From Typhlomys cinereus (Eukaryota; Chordata; Mammalia; Rodentia; Platacanthomyidae), in contig JALPQD010000630.1 in assembly GCA_023101885.1 (NCBI GenBank), positions 138,844 to 202,843 on the forward strand: a DNA stretch of 64,000 nt, written 5' to 3'. Positions within the stretch are counted from its first letter, which is position 1. Every line of letters begins with the position of its first letter. Below the pieces are notes generated by a model, which saw only the letters and a list, made by a program, of their open reading frames with translations, was not told the origin of the DNA and made no database searches. A program made the translations under genes and the position numbers. Below, piece after piece: positions 33,460 to 47,654 of the stretch.

Positions 33460-33790
33460 TCAGCTGGGGCTGCTATACCAAGAATCCCAAAGATAGGGTG
33501 GCCCAAGCCACAGACACTTATTCCTCATAGTGCTGGAGGAGGGGATGACTGAGATCAGGGTCAGCATGGCTAGGTTCTGCAAGGGCCCTCCTCTTCCTGG
33601 CTTCCTCACATAGGGGGAGAGGATAGAAAAGAAGGAATATCCTCAGGTTTCTTCTTCTAAGGATATTAGTCCTGTCCCAAGATCACTACAGTCACAAAGG
33701 CTCCACCTGCAAGTACTAGATGAGGGTGCGGACTACCCATACAAACTTGAATTAGGGGTGTGGGAGAGATACGGCAGCATCTCAGCCGCC
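33460..33790 (-). mobile_element. MLT1-like MaLR LTR remnant
   Basis: Reverse MLT1: 'cagctggggctgctatacca', 'cacttattcctcatagtgc', 'ctcttcctggcttcctcaca', 'ggatattagtcctgtccc', 'aaaggctccacctgcaag'. Confidence 0.7.
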
Positions 33791-35107
33791 AAGATCATGG
33801 TTGGGTCCTGTCCATCACTCACGTCACCTTGGCTGTTATGTCTATCTGAATTAGCAAACCCACTGAATACTTAGAGTGCATGTTCCCAGAAAAAGACTTA
33901 GATTGACCCAGCTGTGGGGGTACATCCATTTCTGATCCAAGCAGTGTGGCCACAATAATACAAATGCAACCCACACAGCAGAAACCATGGGAACAAAAAT
34001 TCTGAGAAAGGGCTTAGGCAGGTTTTCCAAGAAAACAATGCGAAGAGGGAAGAAATGTCCCATGATGCTTGTGTATATACTTGCATCAGCTTTTCTGTCT
34101 TGGGCCCATAAAAAACCCCTATGGTCAGGTTATAGCATTTACTTGGTATCCAAACCACTATATGGATGAAATTTGAGTTAAGGATACTATAGACATCAGA
34201 ATGGGTCTTTTGTCTTAGTCTTATTAGATGCTACAATATTAGCTTCACGAGGGCAAGATTGTTGTAAACTTCTTTTCTGGTATGTTCCAAGCTCCATGGA
34301 GAGTACCCAGCCCACAGATGTGCTCGTTGCACATTGGGTGAATGTGTGGCTCAAAGAACTCACCATTAGATGCTGGAGGGCTGTAGTTCTCTGCTGGAAA
34401 TGCCCTTTGGAATTATTGGAAAAATACAGACTCCTGGCCACGTCTTACACTAACTGAAATGAACTTTCCAGAAGTAGGGCTAAAGAGCCTACATTCCTGG
34501 AAAAGCACAGTATGTGTGGGGGGATAATGAATAGGAGTTATTTTTTTTAAAAACCTTTAAGAGCTTTTCCAAGGTTTTAGATTCTTTTAAGAAATTCTCT
34601 GAAATAGCTAACAATGGAAGGAAAGGAAATAGGTAAAGGGAAAAGGGATAAAGAGAGATAGTGAACAGTAAATAGAAAAACAGAATTTAAATCTTTTCAA
34701 CCAAACATTTGCAGCTTAGCATTGCTTCCTTAGCACAGATTGAATTAGGGCAAGTTAGATTTAACATGTTACCTAAAGCTATTTCAACCATATATATATA
34801 TATATATTTTTTTTTTTTTGGTGAGCTATCTTTTGCTTTATAAGTTTTTTACTTTCACATGAATATTCGATATATTAATTTCCTGAGACTAATTGTTCAA
34901 TAAGATTGTGTGATGTCTCTTCTCCTGAAACACATTTGTATGTGTATGAAACAGTAAATAGACATAAACAGATATGTAGGCTAAAAATTAAATTTGGTCT
35001 AAGTTAGTCTGCTGCTGTTCATATTAGAGACAAAGGAAAAAAAATCCAGATTGAGGATTGATGTAGCATGGATGACCTAGTGACAATCAACATTTTTATT
35101 GTTTAAT
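33791..35107. other. Mostly unassigned; L2-like piece
   Basis: 34200-34330 ('attagcttcacgagggcaag') resembles an L2 3' end. A TA run lies at about 34791-34808, and the rest is AT-rich unique sequence. Confidence 0.4.
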
Positions 35108-35121
35108 TCATTTTTTTCTTT

Positions 35122-36941
<1,820 letters not shown>

Positions 36942-39000
36942 TGTTGTAGCAGTTCACTTTCATGGTTGCTGATAAAAATGGCCACCCATCTGCTTAAGGG
37001 AGCAAGGGGTTTATTCTCTTATGATAGTAAGGTTACAGCTCTTAGTCCTGCTGGATAGGAGAGCTCACACCAACACTAGGCCATACCATCTCCACATAAC
37101 AGTTGAGAAAGGGACAATCCTTACTTGCCAGACCAGAATGTCTGGCTAACTATACACAAGTATGCCAACTTCCTCACCCTGGTCTCTGTCCAGGACCTAG
37201 TTCTACCTACCATGGGTTGGGCCTTCCCCATTAGCTGGACAATCTCCTGCATGTTTGTTCTGGGCTTAACTCAACTACTAATTATCTACAAATGTACCCA
37301 GAGCTTGAAAACCCAACCGTCAAGTTGACTCCTCTACCTAACTATGCCACTCCACCCCTTGTCAACTAGACACAATAACATCTCACTTTTAAACTGTAAT
37401 TTTCAATTTGTCCCTACAGGTGCTAAATTTGTCTTATAATATAAATATATCTAATTTTTAAATTCTAAAAGTCTGAAATTAAAAGTTTTCATAATCCAAT
37501 TTTAAAATGTCAATCATTAAAAGTTCAGTTATTAAAATGTTGGACCTGAAAATCTCTTTTTAAAAATGTTGTAAATCTTTTAACTGTAGGAATCTACCAA
37601 GTCAAAATAAGTAAAATTTCAGCACAGATAAAACAGTAAATAGAAGCATCATGACACAGCAAGAAAATACCAAATTAGAATCAAGTCCAGCAAATCAAAT
37701 ACCACCTACTGTAGTTCAATATCTATCTTCTCCTGCTCATCATATAGTCACAATGGCTCAAAGATTTCAGGCAATCCCAGTCCCTCTTCAAAGCTCAAAG
37801 TTGCACAAGCACTGTTTATTTGAACCAGGTTGAATTTACTTATCCAGCTGTCCTCAGCATACATCACATGGATCTGGCATCTCCAACGATACTCTGGGTT
37901 TGCCTTTGCAACTGTAAGCATCATCTTTCTTTGCAGAAACTCCAAATTTGCTACTTGGAAACAAGACTTAGCTGCTCTCCACGAACTCCTTATTTGTGCA
38001 CCGAAGCCAGTATCTTCTGGGTAATGCTGGCAAATTCCACATCAAGGTTGAAATGCAGCTTGGTCCACTCGAACCACAGCTGTACCAATTTATGTGTGCT
38101 GACTCTAGAAAAGCTCTTTTCTAGGCAGTCAAAACTTCCAAAGGGCTAGAAATAGCTTCATCTTGGACTTTCAGCCCCTGAAGGAATCTGGGTTTTCCAA
38201 TCAAGGAATCTCCATATTGTGGTTTTCTTGTCTTCTATCATCCCAGTGCAAAACTCTAGGTCTTCCTTTAATTCTCATTTCTCTAACAGTGGTGACTTCT
38301 CTATTGTCTCTCCTTTCCTCATCCAAAACTTCAAAATGGCTAATATAGCTCTCCTCTATCAAGCAAACCAGTCCATTCATCATTAAATTCAACTTTGTCC
38401 AAGTCCTTGTTCCCTACATCACAAACTGGGCTCAATCCACAACTCTGTCAGCATTTCCATTATCCAAATGGCCCATTAAACTCTGCAGAAAGGTTTTTAT
38501 AATTTTCAGACTCAAAATTTTCAAACAATCAAACGTTGTCCAACAAATTGTTCAAAATCAGCAAAATCCACATAGTAACATTTATCAGCAACACCCTACT
38601 CTCAGTACCTGTGGAGTTGCTAATAAAAATCACCATTAAATGGCTTAAAAGAACAAGGGCTTATTCTGTTACGATAGTCCGATTACAGTTTTTAATTCAG
38701 CTTGGCAGGAGAGCCCATACTAATACCAGGGCATAAGGAACTGGTCACACCATCTCCATATAACAGTTGAAAGAGGGATGATCCTTACTTGACATATCAG
38801 CATGTCTGGCCAGGTATACACAAGGATACCAACTTCCTCAATCTGCTCTCTGTATTTTATTCACCTGTCCAGGACCTAATTCTACTCATCATAGGTTGGG
38901 CCCACAATCTCCTGCATGTTTGCTCTGGGCTTAACTCAGTTACTAATTTCTCTACAAAAGTGTCCAGAGTTTGAAACCCCAATCTTCAAGTTGACACCTA
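36942..39000 (-). mobile_element. Two-LTR MaLR-like retrotransposon (LTR-2 family)
   Basis: Two LTR-2 copies in the same minus orientation, 36942-37380 (3' LTR, TGTTAT...ACAACA when read in reverse) and 38610-39000 (5' LTR, lacking about 50 bp at its outer end), bound a 1.2-kb internal region. Read in reverse, the internal part starts 'ggtactgagagtagggtgtt' beside the 5' LTR, which parallels the Leu-type primer site at 20699. It shares several blocks with 20699-21145. Total length of about 2.06 kb and absence of gag, pol or env motifs fit a non-autonomous MaLR element. No target duplication could be read because the right end is rearranged. Confidence 0.75.
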
Positions 39001-39378
39001 CAGGTTGAGTTTAGCTCAATTTATAGTCGAGTTTAACTCTGAGCAAGCCTACAGGAGATTGTGTGTTTGGGGGGGGGGGTGATCCAGCCCATGGTGGATG
39101 AGCAAGTGAATAAAATGGAGGGAACTGGGTGAGGAAATTGACACACTTTGGTATACCTGACAAGTAAGGATTATCCTTCTCTCAGCAGTCCTGTGGATGT
39201 ATGGATATAGTGTGGCCAGTTCCTTCAACTCCTGGTGTTAATGTGAGCTCTCCTGCCAAGTTGGGCAAGGAACTAACTGTAACTAGACAATCGCAATAGA
39301 AAATAAAACCTCCTTGTTCCCTTATAAGCTGTTTGGCCATGAATTCATCAGCAACCATGCAGAGAAACTGTGAAACCA
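39001..39378 (+). mobile_element. LTR-2 copy, head-to-head with the preceding LTR
   Basis: 5'-truncated LTR-2 ('gagcaagcctacaggagatt', 'agttccttcaactcctggtg', 'gtgagctctcctgccaag', 'cctccttgttcccttataag', 'gcaaccatgcagagaaact'). It abuts the oppositely oriented copy at 38610-39000 with no spacer. Confidence 0.85.
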
Positions 39379-40999
39379 TGTCAGGTCAGCTTTAGAACTT
39401 GGATAACTTAGAGCTTAGATCACTAGGAAGAACTTGTTAAACAAGGAACATCCTGGACTCTTCTACTCAGAGATTTAGTTTAGGTTAGAGGTCAGCATTC
39501 TGCGCCTGTAAGAAGCATATGGAGAAACTGTATCACAAATGGTACATGGGCTACCTTCGAGACTCCTAGAGCACCCCTAACTGCTGGTCTTTCGGAAGAA
39601 CCGCCTCCTGATGTCACAATTGTACTGAACCAGACTTGGCTGGAGTTTGACAGGAGCTGTTAGATGTCAAGTATTTGCTGCACAGCCCAGCTAGAATTAA
39701 GCAGTCACTTCTATGTTGACTTAACCTGTCTATCTTCTTTCTCTCCCGTTCTTGCTTCTCCTTTCAGATTCTTTGCTTTTAGCCTGTCTGAATGTGCATG
39801 TACCCTGAAACCACTGGACCTCTGAGGTTTTGAGTCCTAATCTTCTCCAACCTTCTTTTGGCTTAGTAGGAACCAAGACCAACAACCAGTGAATGTGATT
39901 CTGGCCTCCAAATCTCCGATCAGAAGTAAAGAAATCTATGTGATTTGATTACTCCAAGTAATTTCAGAGAGTTTATTAATCTGACTCCAAAAGAATTGTA
40001 TTTTGGAAACTTTTTTAGAAGTGCCTTAAGTCATGTGGGATAGTACATGATTAAGACTGATACTCTATATTAGAGAAGGACAGGTAGATTAGAATAAGAA
40101 AGCCATCTATGAGATATACATACACAACTAAATCAGAAGGGGCTATCTGGCAGGATGCATATGAATGGCATGACTAGAGAAAGACTAGTTACTTCATGTT
40201 CATATACTCATTGGATTTCTATTGCTCAGTAAGCCAACTAAAATTGATGAGAAATTTCCTACCTATATTGCTAAATGCAAAAGTAAATTGCAGAATATGA
40301 CAGATGCATAGATTTGTATATATTCATAGACAATATTTGTATAAAAGAGCGTATACATGTAAATATGTATTTTGTCCTTGTGCATAAAGTCTCTAGAAAA
40401 AGACATAAGGAATAGATAATACAGTTACTTCTGTGAAAGGGGAACTAGATAGCTAAGAAATTTACTTTCCAAAATATTCTTTTGAAGCTTTTGCATGTTA
40501 GTCACATCATGTGTCTTCTTGATCTATTTGACAAATTTAGAATTTCTAAAATTCTCTCCATAAATCCTACTCAAATCTTATTTTTATGTTCATGTACAGT
40601 GTTTTAAATGTATCCTAGACATGAACAGTAAAGGTAAAAATGAAATTATAATAGTGAACCACAGATGAAAGTCAAGAATAACCTGTGGGTGCTATTTAGA
40701 TGCCAAAAATCTGGATAGAGGCTGACGTATGTGGATAACAGCTTTTTTTGTGACTCTGTATTAAAGGGGAGAAAGCAAGGGACATTAATTTGGACTCCCG
40801 GTTGATGTCAGGGCCATAGAGAAAGCTAGATATTCTAGAGAAAGCTCCCTCAGGCTTAGGGAACTCGCTTCATTTTCTCCAAACTTAGTGACTGCATAAT
40901 GCCTCCCTAGCCATGATAGTAAAAGGGGAGAATGGAGCTATTGCGGATGCAAACCAGATGTTACCTTGTCATGCTGATGATTCTTACCTAGTAGAATGG
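39379..40999. other. Unassigned non-coding DNA
   Basis: No repeat recognised. A strong polypyrimidine tract ending in CAG at about 39735-39768 resembles a splice acceptor, but no exon-like frame follows. Confidence 0.4.
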
Positions 41000-41315
41000 T
41001 TTGAATGTAAACTGTCTGTATAGACTCAAACTTTTGAATAGGAGCTGTGGAACCTTTAGGAGGTAGGGCCTGGCTGGCAGGAGTAGGCTACAAGGGATGG
41101 GTCCTATCCAGCCCTGGTTCTGATCCCCCCCCCCTTTCTGCTTCCTGGTCTCTTGCAATGTGAACTGCCACTGCCACACAGTTCTGCCACCATAAATTCA
41201 TGAACTGCGGTGCTCAGCTATTCTTCATCTATCAGGATGGACTGGAAGCATGAGCTGAAATGAATCTTTTCTCCCTTACAGAGTTTCTGTCCGGTATTAT
41301 GTAAGTAACTAGGAC
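41000..41315 (+). mobile_element. ORR1/MLT1-like MaLR LTR, diverged
   Basis: 'tggtttgaatgtaaactgtc', 'gtggaacctttaggaggtag', 'ggcctggctggcagg', 'ctgcttcctggtctcttgc', 'agctgaaatgaatcttttc', in MaLR order. Confidence 0.65.
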
Positions 41316-42114
41316 ATCTCTGGCTTTCTGACAAGCATCCTGGGGCTGGCTCTTCAGCCAGATGGTCTTTTGTGTACCCCTGTAACTCCTTTCCTCTTGC
41401 TGCCAACCCACAGATGCCGTGTCACAGTTAGCGACAACTCTGTCCTTGACAGCAGACTGTGCCTTGCTTTTACCCATGTCCTTTTATCCATGTTCTTCAG
41501 CACAGAGCCTGATCTGTGGTGGCACTGTCTGTGTTTGCTGAATTCATGAATGAGCAAGTGACTGGATGAACAAGTAGATAAATGACATTAAACCTCTTGC
41601 TGCCCAGAGTTCCCAGGTGAGAGAAAAATGTTTTCCTTCAAGCTGACAAATCTCAGACACTATTCCATTGTTCAAAGGCAGAGCCTCTCTAGTTAGCACG
41701 ATGTCGTTGTACAGGTCAGGAACGTGCATGCTTCTGGCACACGCAGTCCCTTAGGTCACAGTTGGACGGCACGAGAAATCTCTGCGAGATAGCAAAAGAG
41801 CCTTTCTTTGGGAAACAGCACATTCAAATGAGAGTTCAATCTTCACCGTCCCCTAGGCTGGAATCTGTTATGTAAACCACACGATCTTTAATAGCCATGT
41901 AACCAGCCTGGAAGGAATGAAGATATTCCAAAGGACCATGTTGATATTATAAACCCGCCCAAGAACTTGTAGCTAGGGAGGTCACAGGCCCTTGGGGAGA
42001 ACTTATTGCAATAGTTTTCCTATATGGACATGTTGTCAAACTGCCTTCTAAGTATCTGTCTTTATTCCCATAGAGTAGTGTTGTGTTCAGCCTTTATCAG
42101 AGAAGTTTTATTTT
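41316..42114. other. Unassigned non-coding DNA
   Basis: An L2-like piece is possible at about 41440-41580; the rest is unique. Confidence 0.35.
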
Positions 42115-42850
42115 TTTTTTTGCAGTGGATGGTAGTTCATACATAGACTCACAACGAGACCAAGTGCAGACACTGGAGTGTGTGGCCCTAACAAAAACAT
42201 CTGTATCACCTCCCTAAAAGGCTTAGGGGACATGAAGAAAGAGGAGGCAGAAAGAATGCAACAGTCAGAGGACGATAGAGAAGAGAGTTGCCAGTTCAGC
42301 CGTGGTGTTGATGTGAGCTCTCCTGCCAAACTGGACAAACAACTGTTACCAGGAATCGTAAGAGAAAATAATTCCCTTGTTCCCTGAAGCCGTTTGATGG
42401 TGATTTTTATCAGCAACCATGCAGGCAAACTGCCACACCAGTGTTCCCTAGACATGATGCAGCCATTAACTCGTGTGCTCACTGAAGCGGTAGCTCTCTT
42501 CACAAGATCTGCACAAGACTGAGCCGGATCATAACATTTTGTTATGGGCAAAGGCAGGGCTCCTGTTCCCCACCCTTCCACCCATGCCCCAAGGGAATAC
42601 TGACAGTTAATGCTAACTGCAGTGGGGGAGGTGCCGTTTCCTTCAGTGGTGTAGTTACTGTTAAGTTACCCAAGCTCCAGTAAATAACCTGCAACACGTG
42701 GTAATAAAGGCAACCTTAAACTCAGTGGGTACAAAGGGGGACTTGTTGAGAAGAAGGTTTTCAGCAGGAGGAGAGTGAGTAACATAGAGATAAAATGAGA
42801 CACATTCATTGTATCGTGTATGAATTTGTCAAAAAATGTGACTCACTTTG
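42115..42850 (+). mobile_element. L1 3' UTR (rodent Lx-like), interrupted by LTR-2 piece
   Basis: Matches the rodent L1 3' UTR in order: 'ctaaaaggcttaggggacat', 'gaggcagaaagaatgcaac', then 'ctgcacaagactgagcc'-type text ('agatctgcacaagactgag'), 'aactcagtgggtacaaag', and 'cattgtatcgtgtatgaatt'. The piece 42288-42438 is the last 150 bp of an LTR-2. The 157-residue minus-strand ORF (42108-42581) spans both repeats and is spurious. Confidence 0.75.
42288..42438 (+). mobile_element. LTR-2 3' fragment
   Basis: 'gatgtgagctctcctgccaa', 'ttgttccctgaagccgtttg', 'atcagcaaccatgcagg' match the 3' third of LTR-2. Confidence 0.8.
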
Positions 42851-43739
42851 GCAAATCTGGACTTTTGAAACAAGGAACCCCAGGGAATTGGAATTTCCCC
42901 CAGAAATCACATGCTGAAAGAAAGAAAAGTCTGAAGGCTGATACTAGGCAGAGAAGGAACTTAACTCAAGAAAGGGGAATGGTTTTTACGCAGTGCTGAC
43001 GGCCTGTCAGAGCACCTTGCAAGAGATACTGAAGTAAAGCCAATGGTGGTTCAATTATCAACAAACCACACCTTGACCAGAACTGTTCCTAGTTGAACAC
43101 TGCCCTTGTGCTTGGACTCCAAAGGCGGACTTGATCAGAGGTCGCTGGTCTCAATGTAGCCATGCTGAATACATCTCCTTTTCCTGCTTTTCATTATTTA
43201 TTTGGATCTTTTGACTTTTGAGGAGAGGTTGCCACACCTGACTTGCTAGGTGGGGCCCAGACTGTGTCGGAGTCCTGCGACCGCTGTAGAATTCCTTCCC
43301 ATTCCCTGTCCTCTTGTCATATCATCTCTCCCTTTTTCCCCCTTCTCCCCCCACCCTGCTCTTTTCTTCCCTTACCCAGGAGCCTCCTGCCTGTCTCTGC
43401 TTCGTCGCGCTCACTGTCCTCCCTGCTCCGTCTCTTGCTCAGCCTCCTGTGCAGTTACTTTTCTTGCACATCTCCTGGTCGCTCAACTCCCTTTTTATTC
43501 TGTGCCTGCCCGATCGCACACATTCTTTCCGTTCTTTTCTCGCATTGCCAGACTAAGGGAGGATTTATCCCACCAAGCTGAGCTGGCGTTGTGTGTCTTC
43601 CGCTCTCATTCATGGCTGGGCTTTCCCCGAGCCTGGGGCTTCTGCTTCTACTAGACTGGTCAGTCAGGGAGCCCAGAATATGCCCATCTGTTTCTTCCCC
43701 CGTGCTGGGTTTACAGGCACCTGTGCTGTGCCAGCTTTT
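42851..43739. other. Unassigned; C/T-rich stretch, possible LTR
   Basis: 43240-43640 is pyrimidine-rich with several CpGs. Together with 42950-43240 ('gccatgctgaatacatctcc') it may be an ERV LTR, but no second copy or duplication supports this. ORFs of 112 and 134 residues here are Pro/Ser/Leu-rich and compositional. Confidence 0.3.
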
Positions 43740-43820
43740 TCAGTGGGTGCTGGGGACTCAAACTCAGGTACGCATGCTTGCACCCCAGCACTGGATCACT
43801 GAGCCATTTCCTCAGCCCGA
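43740..43820 (-). mobile_element. ID-type SINE
   Basis: 'gtgctggggactcaaactca' and 'ggatcactgagccatttcct' followed by 'cagccc' match a reverse ID element. Confidence 0.6.
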
Positions 43821-44461
43821 GAGACACGGTTTTAAATTCTAAAACTCATAGTACTATCTTGTATACATGTTTTATTTTGACATACATGTTATTTAATGAC
43901 TGGGAACAGAGAAAGCACTGTTTTTGTTCTTTGTTTAGTGGTGGGGGGGCAAAATTCTTACTTATTAGATAAAACAGAACTATTGGTATGCTAAAGTAGG
44001 CAGTTTTTTAGCCTAAGCCATTTGACTTAGTGTAGTCAGCTGTGTGCTAAATTTTAAAGGAAAATAAAACATTTACTGAAATAAAATGCTTGAAACACAT
44101 CATTAAAGATTATATATAATTTGTTAAGTGAGATTATGGCATTCATAAGGTTACAACAATCTGAAAACGAAACCATTGGTATATACATAAGTCTACCTAT
44201 TCTTTATCCATGCCTACTTTCCAGGCTTATTTTTAGCAGTCCCTCATGTGGAGGTCGGGGGAGGGCCACACATTTCGGTCTAGGCAGCTATCCATCCCTA
44301 GGATCATCCCAATTTCCCCTTCCAATGACAGACTCTTCATTTTCTCCTTTTTACTTTTCAAAGACTCCTTCCATCAAGACATTGCTCCGACAGTGTGACT
44401 GCATAGAGGCCATTATAATTGCCAGTTACCTTGGGTGTATGTACATCAAAGAGTCTCATTG
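43821..44461. other. Unassigned non-coding DNA
   Basis: AT-rich, no feature recognised. Confidence 0.4.
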
Positions 44462-44650
44462 GGGCCAGTGATATGGCTCGGTGGTTAAAAACACCTGTGT
44501 GTGCAAACCCGGTTGACCTGAGTTCTATTCCTAGAGCCCACATGGTAGAAAGAGAAAACTGTTTTGAAGATTGTCCTCTGACCTCCTTCCATACAGATGC
44601 CTTCTCTCTCTCTCTCTCTCTCTTTCTCTCATAAATGAACTTTTTTTAAG
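44462..44650 (+). mobile_element. ID/B4-type SINE
   Basis: 'ggccagtgatatggctcggt', 'gacctgagttctattcctag', 'gattgtcctctgacctcc', CT microsatellite, 'ataaatgaac' tail. Confidence 0.75.
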
Positions 44651-45539
44651 TCTCCTTTTGGTCAGGGGGCCAAAAACCATATGGCTAGCGTAGCAGATAG
44701 ACTACTGGCTGTGGTCAGCTCCAGATCCCATTGTGAGCTACTCTCCTTGGGCTTCCAATACCATCATTATCAACACTGTGGATAAGCTATTCTTTCCTTC
44801 TTAAAACAAAATGAAAGCAAATGTCAGGGTTGTCAGGCATCTTGTAATCATCCTGCATATGTACCAACTGTTATTTTTCAAACAAACCAAGTTCTCTCCT
44901 CCTGTTTATCCTGGTCCTGCCAGCTGGTAGGGTTCATCTGAGTTCTGAGACACCCCGTCCCCACCCATGGCATCACTTTAAGGCATGAAAGTGGACCAAA
45001 CTTGACTTGAGTTCCTGTTCTAAAAACATCCTACCTAGGAGGTGTCCATGGGGGAGCGCATCAGGGAGATGCGTGTGCGTGTGAGATGATAGGATTGACT
45101 ACAAGACGGCAGGGAGAGGAAGGAGAGGGGACATGGTGAGACATTCAGCTGCTCTCTTGAGGTTCTTTGCAGCAGTTTCACTCACTAGGAAGGCATTTTA
45201 GGAAACTTCTACAACCAGGAAGGGAAAGACTCATTGTCCTGTTAGTGTGAACAAGTACTTGCTGGAACTGTCCCTGCCTTCCCTCCCAATCACACTGGGA
45301 GACCAGAGTTGAAGGCTTCCCTGTTGCCAAAAGCTGCCTGAAAGTGTTTCTCTATCCATCTTTCAAAACTGAGAAGTCTTTGTCCCAAGTGCAGAGATGA
45401 AGTTCATGTCCATCCTTGTGAATGAGGAGTTCATCACTGACAGTTAAAGGTCACTTACAACTTACCACGTCTCCCGTTCCCAACAAGTGTCTGGTCCACT
45501 TATGCATACATTTGGAAAAGGAGCAGATGAAGATGTTCT
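44651..45539. other. Unassigned non-coding DNA
   Basis: No feature recognised. Confidence 0.4.
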
Positions 45540-45965
45540 GTTTCCAATGGTAGAACTTCCCATCTTTAAGTTATTAAAATCTTACCACCCCCTCTTCCTC
45601 AAAGTTCCCAAAGCCATAGAGGATGGGGAGAGTTAGGTTGGCCTGCTTCTGGGTGAGCCTTGCTGGGTTGCTGGTACTCTGCATTATGGCTGGCCATTGG
45701 GGACTAAAGCTAGATGAGTGAAGGGAAATACCCCTATCTGTGGGGTGACTCAAAAAGAGGCAACTTGGTATGCCACAAGAGGCCTGAACTCTCACAAGAG
45801 TAGATAAGCCATAGAAGCAGAAGTCCATAGAAGCAGACAGACAGGAGGGCAGGATGGAGTGGATTGATGAAGGGAAGGGGAGAGAAATAGGAGGGAGGAG
45901 GGGATAGAGGAAAGCGTGGATAAGTACTCAACATGCTTGTAAAACTAGAAAAACAAAGAAAAAAA
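45540..45965 (+). mobile_element. L1 3' UTR, 5'-truncated
   Basis: The reverse of this sequence resembles 51975-52320. It ends with a purine tract ('ggggagagaaataggaggga'), 'gtggataagtactcaacatg', and an A-rich tail. Confidence 0.6.
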
Positions 45966-46341
45966 TTTCATCTCATGTAAAATTGATTGCCATCATGGTT
46001 GTGATATAAACTAGAACCTTGACAGGTGTTTAGATTGTAAGAGGTACTACGTTTTCTCACAGGGCTTGCTCCACATATGTTGTTTAAGAGCAGGCAGTTA
46101 CAAAAGCAGATCCCCCACCTTGCTTGTTCTCCATGCATGCCCTTCTGTTTCCCACCATGTGTGAAGCAGTGTGAGCCCCTGACCAGCTTCCAGGATCGAG
46201 AGCCAAAATAAACTACTTTTCATTATAAATGAGCCAGTCTTAGGAATGTGATTATAGCAACATTAAGTGAACTAAAACACATGTCCATAATGACATCTTC
46301 TATGAACATTTGAAGTGATCACTGTTCAAGATAAGAATAAG

Positions 46342-46615
46342 GGGGCTGGAGAGGTAGCTCAGGGGTTAAGCCTCTGCCTTGCAGGCGGAAGGTCCTGAGT
46401 TCGGATCCTAGACCCCATGTATAGATGCCAGGCGGAAGCAGGGGCGGCCTGTGTTTCTGGTCCTGGTAGGGTGGAGCCTGTGAATCCCGGAGCAGAGTAA
46501 ACAAGGTGGAGGTGGAGGCGGTCCATGGTGGTTCCCGAATTCGCCCGTGGTTCTACACATACACACACACGTGCACACGCACAATTGAATAAATAATAAA
46601 AAAAAAAGAAAAAAA
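46342..46615 (+). mobile_element. SINE-A
   Basis: Near-intact: A box 'tagctcagggg', B box 'gagttcggatcc', body 'atgccaggcggaagcagggg', CA/CG run, 'cgcacaattgaataaataat', poly(A). Target duplication 'aagataagaataag' (46328-46341, 46616-46629). Confidence 0.93.
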
Positions 46616-46862
46616 AAGATAAGAATAAGATAATCACATCTTTCTCTATTGCTAACATAATAAAATCCAAAAAGTGATGTTTATATAATTTTAAACCAAA
46701 TTCTAGCTAACGGCAATTTTTCTTTCTACCTAGAGGATATTTTAAACTAAGAATGGGATACAAAGACACCATGAAGGGATAATAAATATTTCTAGACTTT
46801 TAGCTCTTTTAGACATTTGGTTCTGTTCTTTTCACAGGATACTTCCTGTTTTCTTAAACCAG

Positions 46863-47595
46863 GGGCCAGGGGCCAGAGACATGCCTCGTTGGGTAAAATC
46901 ACTTTTGCTGTGCAATCTGATGACCTGAGTTTGATGCTATAACTCAGGTAAAGAAGATGGATGTGGTGATGTGCTGTAGTCCCAGCACTTCTATCCTGAG
47001 ATGGGAGGCAGAGATAGGAGGACTAGTCAGAAGCTTCCAGACTAGCTTGAGTGGTGAACACTGCCCAGGGGCGGAAACTCCAAGAGAGACCAACTCATGA
47101 AAGTCATTGCTATTACTAGATACAGGTGTTAACTTGATAGTTGAGGGTTCAAGCTCTGGACACATTTGTAAAGAATCAGGGGTTGAGTTACGCCCAGAGC
47201 GAGCCTGCAGGAGAGTATCTGATGGATGAGGAGGTCCAGCCCATGGTGAGAATGGTTAGTCCCTGGGCAGGTGGAGAAGATGGAGGGAACTGGTTGAGGA
47301 AGCTGGCATCCTTTGTTATACTTGGCCAGACATGCTGGTCTGGCAGGTAAGGCTTGTTCCTTTCTCAGCAGTCCTGTGGGTTTGGTGTGGCCAGTTCCCT
47401 TGGTGTTGGTGTAGCTCTCCTGCAAAGCTGGACAAAAAACTTTAATCAGATAATTGTAAGCCAGAATAAAACCCCTTGTTCTCTTGCACCATTTGGTCGT
47501 GAACTTATTGGCAACAATGTGGAGAAACTGCTGCAGTTATCCTCTGACTTTAACATGTGCACTGTGGCACTCATGTGTGTGTGTACATGAACACA

Positions 47596-47654
<59 letters not shown>

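Noticed and set aside
39735..39770. Splice-acceptor-like polypyrimidine tract ending in CAG
   Set aside because: No open frame, donor site or recognisable exon follows.
42108..42581. 157-residue minus-strand ORF, the longest in the window
   Set aside because: It runs through an LTR-2 fragment and an L1 3' UTR. The same peptide fragment appears at other LTR-2 copies, so it is a repeat translation.
43250..43654. 134- and 112-residue ORFs in C/T-rich DNA
   Set aside because: Pro/Ser/Leu-rich composition in overlapping frames reflects the pyrimidine tract.
47591..47653. Regularly repeated units suggestive of an array
   Set aside because: A plain CA microsatellite at a SINE tail; no direct repeat/spacer structure, so not CRISPR-like.
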